6,897 bases of DNA, from the NCBI GenBank assembly GCA_902496375.1, contig CABVAS010000084.1, positions 1-6,897 on the forward strand, in the 5' to 3' direction. Below, piece by piece: positions 1-5,225 of the stretch. Position 1 is the stretch's first letter. Every line of letters starts with the position of its first letter. The notes below the pieces were generated by a model, which saw only the letters and a program-made list of their open reading frames with translations, searched no databases and was not told the origin of the DNA. This stretch comes from an uncultured Collinsella sp. (GTDB lineage: Bacteria > Actinomycetota > Coriobacteriia > Coriobacteriales > Coriobacteriaceae). A program made the position numbers and the translations under genes.

Positions 1-797
1 TGTGCATGCGCGGCGGCTTTCACGGCCGTACGCTCGAGACCATTGCCGCCACCATGCAGGATTGGCTGCAGGACAGCTTCCGCCCACTGCCGGGTGGCTT
101 TGTGGCCTGCACGCCCAACGATGTCGATGAACTGCGTGCGATCTTTAAGCAGCTGGGCAGTGAAATTTGCGCCGTGATGCTCGAGCCGATCCAAGGTGAG
201 AGTGGCGTGCACCCCATGACCGAGGAGTTTATGGCGGCGGCGCGCGACCTGGCACACGAAGTGGGCGCCGTGCTTATCGCCGACGAGGTCCAGTGCGGCA
301 TCTTCCGCTCCGGCAAGCCGTTTGCATTCCAAACCTATGGCGTGGAGCCTGACATCATGAGCCTTGCCAAGGGCATTGCCGACGGCGTGCCCATGGGTGC
401 CGTGGTGGCAAAGAAGGAAATCGCCGACGTCTTTAAGCCCGGCGATCATGGTTCGACCTTTGGCGGTAGCTGCCTGGCCATCACGGCGTGTGCCGCGACG
501 CTCTCCGCGCTCGTGCGCGGCGATTATGCCGACCATGCTGCCAAGGTAGGCGCCTATATGGAGGCAAAGCTCGCTAAGCTGCCGCACGTGACCGAGGTGC
601 GTGGCCGCGGCTTGATGCTCGGCTGTGATTTGGATGATGCTGCGGGCGATGCGCATGATATTGTTGCCCGCGCGCTGGCCGCCGGTGCCGTGATTAACGC
701 TACGGGTGCCCATACGCTGCGTTTCCTGCCGCCGCTCGTCTGCGAGGAAGCCGACGTGGATAGTCTGATTGAGATCCTGTCGGGTGTCTTGGGCTAA
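1..797 (+). CDS. argD: Acetylornithine aminotransferase-like class-III PLP aminotransferase, 5'-truncated
   Basis: Partial gene: the frame is open from the left edge (first whole codon at 3, Cys) to TAA at 795-797, leaving about 264 residues of a family usually near 390-400. The first Met in view (position 6) is internal, because FHGRT just after it lies mid-protein in this family. Numbering from that Met, EPIQGESGV lies at 60-68, the PLP-ring-contacting IADEVQCG at 91-98, the Schiff-base lysine at K122 in SLAKGI, and the phosphate-binding HGSTFGG at 148-154. These are class-III (subgroup II) aminotransferase hallmarks. The HGSTFGG loop and the VPMGA context after the lysine fit ArgD best, which transfers the amino group between N-acetylornithine and 2-oxoglutarate in cytoplasmic arginine synthesis. 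Succinylornithine or GABA aminotransferase cannot be excluded without the N-terminus or the upstream genes. It is probably the last gene of its operon, since a strong hairpin follows. Confidence 0.85.
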   Translation, partial: CMRGGFHGRTLETIAATMQDWLQDSFRPLPGGFVACTPNDVDELRAIFKQLGSEICAVMLEPIQGESGVHPMTEEFMAAARDLAHEVGAVLIADEVQCGIFRSGKPFAFQTYGVEPDIMSLAKGIADGVPMGAVVAKKEIADVFKPGDHGSTFGGSCLAITACAATLSALVRGDYADHAAKVGAYMEAKLAKLPHVTEVRGRGLMLGCDLDDAAGDAHDIVARALAAGAVINATGAHTLRFLPPLVCEEADVDSLIEILSGVLG

Positions 798-822
798 CGC
801 GGTGCAATAACTCAATTTGGAC

Positions 823-882
823 CGGGTTCCGGACTGCTGACGCGCCCTATGCGGCATGATTCAGCGGTCTGGAGCCCGTTTT
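823..882 (+). terminator. Long hairpin terminator after the argD-like gene
   Basis: An 18-bp stem pairs 823-840 with 861-878, with three G-U pairs and no mismatch, around a 20-nt loop and followed by TTTT at 879-882. It starts 26 bp after the aminotransferase stop. The T-run is short, so termination may be partial. The G-U pairs favour the plus strand as the functional RNA. Confidence 0.7.
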
Positions 883-903
883 GCCTTAGATTTGCTAAGG
901 CAA
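881..903. repeat. Perfect 9-bp inverted repeat
   Basis: TTGCCTTAG at 881-889 and CTAAGGCAA at 895-903 are exact reverse complements around a 5-nt loop (ATTTG). The left arm begins inside the T-run of the preceding terminator, so the two hairpins cannot be fully formed together with a free U-tract. GGGGG follows on the plus side, so this is not a canonical terminator in that direction. Its role is unknown. Confidence 0.6.
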
Positions 904-940
904 GGGGGACCTGCTGACCAAAAAACAGTAAATATGAGTA

Positions 941-961
941 CTGCTACCGATTTGGTAGCAG
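941..961 (+). repeat. Local hairpin inside the left arm of the 207-bp element
   Basis: CTGCTACC at 941-948 pairs perfectly with GGTAGCAG at 954-961 around a 5-nt loop, and CAGTTTT (962-968) follows. It could be a weak plus-strand terminator. Bases 941-947 belong to the terminal repeat, so this pairing competes with pairing to 1099-1105. Confidence 0.5.
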
Positions 962-1037
962 CAGTTTTGGACTAATAAGGCCAGATATCAAGTCGAAATG
1001 GCGATGAATACACGATTTTGATCTAACTGTTAGTCCT

Positions 1038-1043
1038 TATAAT
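1038..1043 (+). promoter_or_regulatory. Possible -10 box inside the 207-bp element
   Basis: A perfect TATAAT lies in the AT-rich core. Upstream the best -35 candidates are poor (TTTTGA at 1016-1021 with 16-bp spacing, or TTGATC at 1018-1023 with 14-bp spacing). If active it would transcribe rightward, antisense to the tRNA-Val locus. In AT-rich DNA such a match can occur by chance. Confidence 0.25.
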
Positions 1044-1154
1044 GGACATATGTTGCGTAACTTAAGCAAATACTGTCTTTTTATATGTTGCAAACAAAGT
1101 AGCAGTACTCATTTTTGCCATTTTTTGACCACGGCCTTTGTGACAGACGTGCTG

Positions 1155-1242
1155 GCGGGTTCGAATCCCATGCGCTGGGCATGAAAAAGGAAAGGCCTCC
1201 ATCGCTGGAGGCCTATCAAATCAGTGGTGGGCGATGAGGGAT
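1155..1242 (-). repeat. tRNA-tail unit A: tRNA-Val 3'-end copy, terminator, T-arm-like motif
   Basis: Read on the minus strand, 1242-1225 is identical to the last 18 nt of the intact tRNA-Val (1425-1408), including the encoded CCA, half of the T-stem and the acceptor 3' strand. It is followed by a terminator hairpin and then the complement of GCGGGTTCGAATCCCATG (1155-1172), which resembles a tRNA T-arm on the plus strand. The same 18-mer recurs at 1339-1356, and TGGGC follows three bases later in both copies. No D-arm or anticodon arm is present, so this is not a second tRNA. It is a degenerate duplicate of the tRNA tail region. Confidence 0.65.
1183..1214 (-). terminator. Minus-strand terminator A
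   Basis: A perfect 9-bp stem (1193-1201 with 1206-1214) closes a 4-nt loop. On the minus strand it is followed by TTCCTTTTTC, a good U-rich tail, while the plus side has no T-run. It would act as a second stop for transcripts leaving tRNA-Val. Confidence 0.75.
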
Positions 1243-1338
1243 GTCCGCGTGCGGCTCCGCCCCCGCATCCGCTTCGTCGCTTCGCTCCTCGCGTGCTGCG
1301 CTGGAAAACGCTTCGCGTTTCCTCAGCTCCGCACCCTT
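1243..1338. repeat. GC-rich structured insert between the two tRNA-tail units
   Basis: This 96-bp block separates unit A from unit B. It is rich in GCTTCG-type words and folds back on itself. GGAAAACGC (1303-1311) pairs with GCGTTTCC (1315-1322) apart from one unpaired A. CTG/CAG and TGCG/CGCA steps extend that stem outward. GTGCGG (1249-1254) can pair with CCGCAC (1329-1334) to close most of the block. It looks like a repetitive palindromic insertion, not coding sequence. Its copy number in the genome cannot be judged from the window. Confidence 0.45.
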
Positions 1339-1425
1339 GCGGGTTCGAATCCCATGAAATGGGCCCAAACAAAAACGGTCCCCTTTCGAGGACCGTTTCC
1401 AATTCAATGGTGGGCGATGAGGGAT
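1339..1425 (-). repeat. tRNA-tail unit B: tRNA-Val 3' end, terminator, T-arm-like motif
   Basis: This has the same order as unit A: tRNA-Val 3' end (1408-1425, here part of the intact gene), a terminator hairpin, then GGGC(N)4-type spacing into the complement of GCGGGTTCGAATCCCATG (1339-1356). Length is 87 nt against 88 in unit A. Both ends are conserved between the units while the hairpin stems have unrelated sequences. It overlaps the functional tRNA gene by design. Confidence 0.65.
1365..1398 (-). terminator. Minus-strand terminator B, directly after tRNA-Val
   Basis: A perfect 9-bp stem, AAACGGTCC at 1373-1381 with GGACCGTTT at 1390-1398, closes an 8-nt loop. On the minus strand it is followed by TTGTTTGGG. 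It begins 9 bp beyond the CCA end of tRNA-Val and is the natural primary terminator of that gene. Confidence 0.8.
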
Positions 1426-1483
1426 TCGAACCCCCAGCCTTGTGCGTGTAAAGCACCTGCGCTAACCGTTGCGCCAATCGCCC
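1408..1483 (-). tRNA. tRNA-Val, anticodon UAC, CCA encoded
   Basis: Read on the minus strand, the acceptor GGGCGAT (1483-1477) pairs perfectly with ATCGCCC (1418-1412). The D-arm is GCGC/GCGC with an AACGGTTA loop. The anticodon loop TTTACAC gives TAC (UAC) for valine codons of the GUA type, wobbling to GUG and others. The T-loop TTCGAAT sits in a five-base stem with one G-U pair. A discriminator A and CCA are encoded at 1411-1408. The anticodon stem has one terminal G27-A43 mismatch, which is tolerable. It is 76 nt with CCA, transcribed away from asnB, with a candidate -10 box just upstream and terminator B just downstream. Confidence 0.93.
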
Positions 1484-1493
1484 GTGCGGAGAG

Positions 1494-1499
1494 AGTATA
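1494..1499 (-). promoter_or_regulatory. Candidate -10 box of tRNA-Val
   Basis: On the minus strand TATACT lies 10 bp upstream of the first tRNA base, the right distance for a stable-RNA promoter that starts at or just before the mature 5' end. No convincing -35 hexamer is seen 16-18 bp further upstream. Confidence 0.5.
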
Positions 1500-1613
1500 G
1501 CAAAACAATCGCCCCATTCACCTCATATCCATTAAAGGTAACCGGCGCGTGTCACAGCGGAGCTGATTCAGTTGAGATTGCCTGAACATTCCGCCCCTCT
1601 TTACGCCCTCGGG

Positions 1614-1619
1614 TATACT
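1614..1619 (+). promoter_or_regulatory. Candidate -10 box of asnB
   Basis: TATACT lies 51 bp upstream of the asnB start, giving a leader of roughly 45 nt. The -35 position is unconvincing (TTGAGA at 1572-1577 is too far away). The tRNA-Val and asnB -10 boxes face away from each other across about 115 bp, so the interval 1500-1613 is a divergent promoter region. Confidence 0.45.
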
Positions 1620-1670
1620 CAAAAGCTACTGATTCGATTTGATGCCCAGCAACAGCAGAGGGGATAGTAT

Positions 1671-3551
1671 ATGTGCGGTTTTGTCGGTTTTGTCGGTGGG
1701 ACGGATAACCAATCCGAGGTGCTCACCAAGATGATGGACCGCATCGTCCATCGCGGTCCCGACATGGGCGGTCAGTTTATCGACGGCCGCGTTGCCCTCG
1801 GCTTCCGCCGCCTGTCGATCCTCGACCTGACCGAGGCTGGCGCCCAACCCATGGCCAACGAGGACGGTAGCGTCGTCATTGTCTTCAACGGCGAGATCTA
1901 CAACTTCCAAGAACTCCGTTCCGAGCTCGAGGCCAAGGGCTACAAGTTCCACTGCGGCGCCGACACCGAGAGCCTCCTGCACGGCTACGAGGAGTGGGGC
2001 GAGGCCGTTCTCGATCGCCTGCGCGGTATGTACGCCTTCGTCATCTGGGACAAAAAGAAGAACAAGCTTTTTGGCGCCCGCGACATCTTTGGCATCAAGC
2101 CGCTCTACTACTATCCCATGGCCGATGCGGGCGACGGCGCTCCGGGCGTGCTCTTTGGTTCCGAGATCAAGAGCTTCCTGGACTACCCGCACTTCCACAA
2201 GGCGGTCAACAAAAAGGCTCTGCGTCCGTACATGACGCTGCAGTATTCGGCAACCGAGGAGACCTTCTTCGAGGGTGTCTACAAGCTGCCGCCGGCGCAC
2301 TACTTTACCGTCGATATCCCGACCGGCAAGATGAACATCGAGCGTTACTGGGATTGCGATTACTCTGCCGTCGAGAAGCCGTTCGAAGAGTATGTCGATG
2401 AGCTGGACGAGGTCGTGCACGAGAGCGTCGAGGCCCATCGCATCGCCGACGTCAAGGTCGCGTCGTTCCTCTCCGGTGGCGTCGACTCCAGCTACATCGC
2501 CGCTTGCCTCATGCCCGACAAGACCTTCTCGGTGGGCTTTGACTACAAGAACTTCAACGAGACCAACTACGCCAAGGAGCTTTCCGATAAGCTCGGCGTC
2601 GAAAACGTTCGCAAGATGATTACCGCCGACGAGTTCTTCGGTGCGCTCGAGGACATCCAGTATCACATGGACGAGCCGCAGTCCAACCTGTCTTCCGTGC
2701 CGCTGTGGTTCTTGGCCGAGATGGCCCGCAAGGACGTCACCGTGGTGCTTTCGGGCGAAGGCGCCGACGAACTCTTTGGCGGCTACGCCTACTACGAGGA
2801 TACGGTCCCGGTGCGCAAGTACAAAAAGATGGTGCCGCTGCCCGTCCGTCGCGCGCTCGGTAACCTGGCGCTGCATATGCCGTACTTCAAGGGACATAAC
2901 TTCCTGGTCAAGGGTGCCGAGATCCCCGAGAAGTCGTTCCTGGGACAGGCTCTGGTATGGCCGGAGCGCGAGGTCGACGGCGTGCTCAAGCCCGAGTACA
3001 ACACCGGCGATGGCGCCTTCGAGCTTGCCGCTCCCATCTATGCGCGCGTGAAGGGTCAGCCCGAGCTGGTCAAGAAGCAGTACCTGGACATGAACATGTG
3101 GCTCCCGGGCGACATTCTGCTCAAGGCCGACAAGATGTGCATGGCACACTCACTGGAGCTGCGCGTGCCCTTCCTGGACCGCAAAGTCATGGAGTTCGCC
3201 GAGCACATTCCCGACCGCTACCGCATCAACGAGAACGGCAACAAACAGGTACTCCGCCACGCTGCCAACAAGTCGCTGCCCGATGAGTGGGCCACCCGTC
3301 CCAAGGTGGGCTTCCCGGTGCCGATTGTCTACTGGCTGCGCGAGCAAAAGTGGTACGACTATGTCAAGGAGTACTTCACCGCGCCGTGGGCAAGCGAGTT
3401 CTTCGATACCGACGAGCTTATGCACCTGCTCGATCTGCACTTTGCGGGCAAGGGCGATTTCCAGCGCAAGATCTATACGCCGCTCGTGTTCTTGGTGTGG
3501 TACAAGCGCTTCTTTATCGACGAGGACCAGCCCGCTGTTCAGGCTGCCTAG
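1671..3551 (+). CDS. asnB: Glutamine-dependent asparagine synthetase (AsnB family)
   Basis: A 626-residue protein, close to the length of Bacillus-type AsnB. The chosen ATG gives MCGF, which after Met removal exposes Cys2, the glutaminase nucleophile. A strong ribosome site (AGAGGGG, 1657-1663) precedes it by about 7 bp. Glutaminase domain, roughly residues 1-190: HRGPD at 27-31, FNGEIYN at 72-78, and ARDIFGIKPLYY at 136-147. Synthetase domain: the ATP pyrophosphatase loop SGGVDSS at 268-274, SGEGADELFGGY at 361-372, then GDILLKADKM and LELRVPFLDRKV. All key residues are present. The family hydrolyses glutamine and channels ammonia to an AMP-activated aspartate in the cytoplasm. Overall layout resembles B. 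subtilis AsnB and corynebacterial LtsA, members known to amidate peptidoglycan diaminopimelate, so the acceptor is not settled by sequence alone. Transcribed as a single gene between its own -10 box and a clean terminator. Confidence 0.95.
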   Translation: MCGFVGFVGGTDNQSEVLTKMMDRIVHRGPDMGGQFIDGRVALGFRRLSILDLTEAGAQPMANEDGSVVIVFNGEIYNFQELRSELEAKGYKFHCGADTESLLHGYEEWGEAVLDRLRGMYAFVIWDKKKNKLFGARDIFGIKPLYYYPMADAGDGAPGVLFGSEIKSFLDYPHFHKAVNKKALRPYMTLQYSATEETFFEGVYKLPPAHYFTVDIPTGKMNIERYWDCDYSAVEKPFEEYVDELDEVVHESVEAHRIADVKVASFLSGGVDSSYIAACLMPDKTFSVGFDYKNFNETNYAKELSDKLGVENVRKMITADEFFGALEDIQYHMDEPQSNLSSVPLWFLAEMARKDVTVVLSGEGADELFGGYAYYEDTVPVRKYKKMVPLPVRRALGNLALHMPYFKGHNFLVKGAEIPEKSFLGQALVWPEREVDGVLKPEYNTGDGAFELAAPIYARVKGQPELVKKQYLDMNMWLPGDILLKADKMCMAHSLELRVPFLDRKVMEFAEHIPDRYRINENGNKQVLRHAANKSLPDEWATRPKVGFPVPIVYWLREQKWYDYVKEYFTAPWASEFFDTDELMHLLDLHFAGKGDFQRKIYTPLVFLVWYKRFFIDEDQPAVQAA

Positions 3552-3577
3552 CCTCGGCTGACGAACGCCTGCGCGTA

Positions 3578-3601
3578 ACGGCTCCTCCGGGAGCCGTTTT
3601 T
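3578..3601 (+). terminator. Rho-independent terminator of asnB
   Basis: A perfect 8-bp stem (ACGGCTCC, 3578-3585, with GGAGCCGT, 3590-3597) closes a TCCG tetraloop and ends in TTTTT (3597-3601). It starts 26 bp after the asnB stop codon and separates asnB from the murE unit. Confidence 0.9.
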
Positions 3602-3622
3602 GCGTGGGTGCGTTTCAGTTAC

Positions 3623-3628
3623 TATAAA
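3623..3628 (+). promoter_or_regulatory. Candidate -10 box for the murE-HAD-murI unit
   Basis: TATAAA lies 34 bp upstream of the murE start and just after the asnB terminator. The -35 region is poor (TTTCAG-like). A promoter is expected here because the terminator isolates murE from asnB. Confidence 0.45.
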
Positions 3629-3662
3629 ACCGTCCCTGCCAAATGGCTGAGAAAGGTGAAAG

Positions 3663-5225
3663 ATGCACCATTCGGATTCCGCGACCGTGACCACGGTCGA
3701 TACGCTTGCCAAGCTTCTCGATGTGTGCGGCGAGCTGCGCGCATCAGAGCAGGTTGACGAGCGTGCCGTGACCGGCTGCTCGTTTGATTCGCGCGCGGTC
3801 TCGGCAGGTGACGTGTTCTTCTGCAAAGGTGCTGCCTTTAAGCCCGCGTTTTTGAGCATGGCGCTCGATGCGGGCGCCGTCGCATTTGTGTGCGAGGAGT
3901 CACTGGTCGAGTCTCTGGAGCCGCTGGCGCAGGAGAGCGGTGCTGCGATGCTGGTTGTTGATAGCGTTCGCACGGCCATGGCCCTGTTGCCGCCGGAGGT
4001 CTACGACCGTCCCGACCACGACGTCAAGATCGTGGGTATCACCGGTACCAAGGGAAAGACCACGGCCGCTTTTATGCTCCAGTCGATTATCAAAGCGGCG
4101 GGCGAGTCCTGCGGCATGATCGGCTCGGTGAGTACCGACGATGGCATCGAGTGCTACGAGAGCACCAATACTACGCCCGAGGCCCCCGAGGTCTGGCGCC
4201 ATATCGCCAACTGCCGCACGTCCGGTCGCCAGTCCATGGTCATGGAGGTTTCGAGCCAGGCGCTCAAGTACCAACGCGTCGAGAATCTGCCGTTTGACGT
4301 GGCGTGCTTCCTCAATATCGGTCGCGACCACATCTCACCGATCGAGCACCCGACCTTCGAGGATTATTTTGAGAGCAAGCTCAGGATCTTTGACCAGGCA
4401 AAGACTGCCGTGGTGAACCTGGGCACCGAAGAGGTTGACCGCGTGCTGGAAGCTGCGTCGACGGCCGAGCGCTTGGTGACCGTTGGCGTCGGGCATCCCG
4501 AGGCAAGCCTGTGGGCGAGCGACGTGTGCATGGTCGGCTTTAACATCGAGTTCAACTTGCATGGTCTGAGTGCCGACGAGCCCGAGGCGGGGGATAAGGT
4601 CCTGTTGGGCATCGCGGGCGACTTTAACGTGGAAAACGCGCTGGTCGCTATCGCCGCTGCGCGTGAGATCGGCATCGGCATCGAGGCTATCAAGAAGGGC
4701 CTCTCCAGACTGCGTGTGCCGGGCCGCATGGAGGTCGTGGAGTCGAAGGACGGCCGCGTGATCTGTGTCGTTGACTACGCGCACAACCAGCTCTCGTTCC
4801 GCTCGCTTTTCTCGTCGGTCAAGCGCGCGTTTCCCGCCAGCCCGGTCATTGCGCTGTTTGGCGCTGCCGGCGGAAAGGCACAGGAGCGCCGCGAACAGCT
4901 TCCGCGCGAGGCCGCACCGTATTCCGACCTGATGATTTTTGCCAACGAGGACCCGGCTCACGAGGACCCAATGAAGGTCTGCCGTGAGCTTGCCGAGCAT
5001 GTTCCCGACGATACGCCGAACAGAATCATCCTCGATCGCGAGGCCGCTGTGCACGCGGCGTTCAAGGCAGCGCGCGAGGAGTACGTCAACCCCGATGCCC
5101 CCACCATCGTCTTGCTGCTGGCAAAGGGTGACGAGGAGCTCATGCACGTGGGCGACGAGTTCGTGCCCATCGAGAGCGACCTTTCGCTGGCCAATCGTTT
5201 GATCGATGTTACCAAGTTTGACTAA
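3663..5225 (+). CDS. murE: MurE-type UDP-N-acetylmuramoyl-L-alanyl-D-glutamate ligase, probably L-lysine/L-ornithine type
   Basis: A 520-residue cytoplasmic Mur ligase that adds the third stem-peptide residue with ATP. AAAGGTG (3652-3658) supports the ATG. N-terminal uridine-binding domain, roughly 1-115, with FDSR at 41-44. Central ATPase domain: P-loop GITGTKGKTT at 125-134, STNTTPE at 167-173, MEVSSQA at 194-200, and GRDHISPIEHPTFEDY at 220-235. K239 (in YFESKLRIF) is placed as the lysine carbamylated in this family. C-terminal domain: GRMEVV, then DYAH at 371-374. The substrate loop reads NEDPAHEDP at 428-436, where diaminopimelate enzymes have DNPR, and the later GKGHE-like motif is AKGDEE. 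The IEHPTFEDY stretch also recalls lysine-type MurE of Gram-positives. I infer L-Lys or L-Orn as substrate and am sure of the family, less sure of the amino acid. No frameshift is seen. Confidence 0.9.
   Translation: MHHSDSATVTTVDTLAKLLDVCGELRASEQVDERAVTGCSFDSRAVSAGDVFFCKGAAFKPAFLSMALDAGAVAFVCEESLVESLEPLAQESGAAMLVVDSVRTAMALLPPEVYDRPDHDVKIVGITGTKGKTTAAFMLQSIIKAAGESCGMIGSVSTDDGIECYESTNTTPEAPEVWRHIANCRTSGRQSMVMEVSSQALKYQRVENLPFDVACFLNIGRDHISPIEHPTFEDYFESKLRIFDQAKTAVVNLGTEEVDRVLEAASTAERLVTVGVGHPEASLWASDVCMVGFNIEFNLHGLSADEPEAGDKVLLGIAGDFNVENALVAIAAAREIGIGIEAIKKGLSRLRVPGRMEVVESKDGRVICVVDYAHNQLSFRSLFSSVKRAFPASPVIALFGAAGGKAQERREQLPREAAPYSDLMIFANEDPAHEDPMKVCRELAEHVPDDTPNRIILDREAAVHAAFKAAREEYVNPDAPTIVLLLAKGDEELMHVGDEFVPIESDLSLANRLIDVTKFD

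Larger units (their letters stand above)
920..1126. mobile_element. Putative MITE-like element with 28-bp terminal inverted repeats
   Basis: The ends at 920-947 and 1099-1126 are inverted repeats with 24 of 28 positions identical. They start with six A/T pairs at the tips and finish with 14 perfectly matched inner bases (ATGAGTACTGCTAC at 934-947). GACC flanks both tips directly (916-919 and 1127-1130), which fits a 4-bp target duplication, although four bases can match by chance. The 207-bp body is clearly more AT-rich than its surroundings and has no substantial ORF. ATATGTTGC is repeated directly inside it (1048-1056 and 1083-1091), and GGACTAA/TTAGTCC (969-975/1030-1036) is a further internal inverted repeat. 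This looks like a small non-autonomous transposable element. A large folded regulatory RNA is the alternative. No transposase is present in the window. Confidence 0.5.

Noticed and set aside
1048..1091. CRISPR-like array in the AT-rich region
   Set aside because: Only two copies of a 9-bp repeat (ATATGTTGC) are present, with no regular array and no cas genes.
1155..1180. A plus-strand tRNA ending in the T-arm-like motif
   Set aside because: The T-loop motif is present but the five-base stem breaks after three pairs, and no matching 5' acceptor strand lies upstream. The same holds for the copy at 1339-1364.
1225..1242. A second tRNA-Val gene
   Set aside because: Only the final 18 nt are present. 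The sequence diverges inside the T-stem, with no T-loop, anticodon arm or D-arm, so it cannot be a functional tRNA.
1109..1477. 122-codon minus-strand ORF, and overlapping 60-90 codon ORFs on both strands around 1216-1500
   Set aside because: They run through the tRNA-Val gene, both terminators and the duplicated tRNA tail. Their peptides (GFEP- and SNPQ-like strings) are translations of tRNA sequence, a classic annotation artefact.
1594..1663. CCCCTC at 1594-1599 pairing with the asnB ribosome site GAGGGG at 1658-1663
   Set aside because: The left arm lies upstream of the candidate -10 box, so it would not be in the asnB transcript.
1500..1670. T-box or other riboswitch leader for asnB
   Set aside because: The predicted leader is only about 45 nt, with no T-box sequence or terminator/antiterminator pair.
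1626..3149. 507-codon open frame antisense to asnB
   Set aside because: It is a by-product of G/C-rich third positions in asnB. It has no motif, and asnB on the plus strand has intact catalytic residues, a ribosome site and a terminator.
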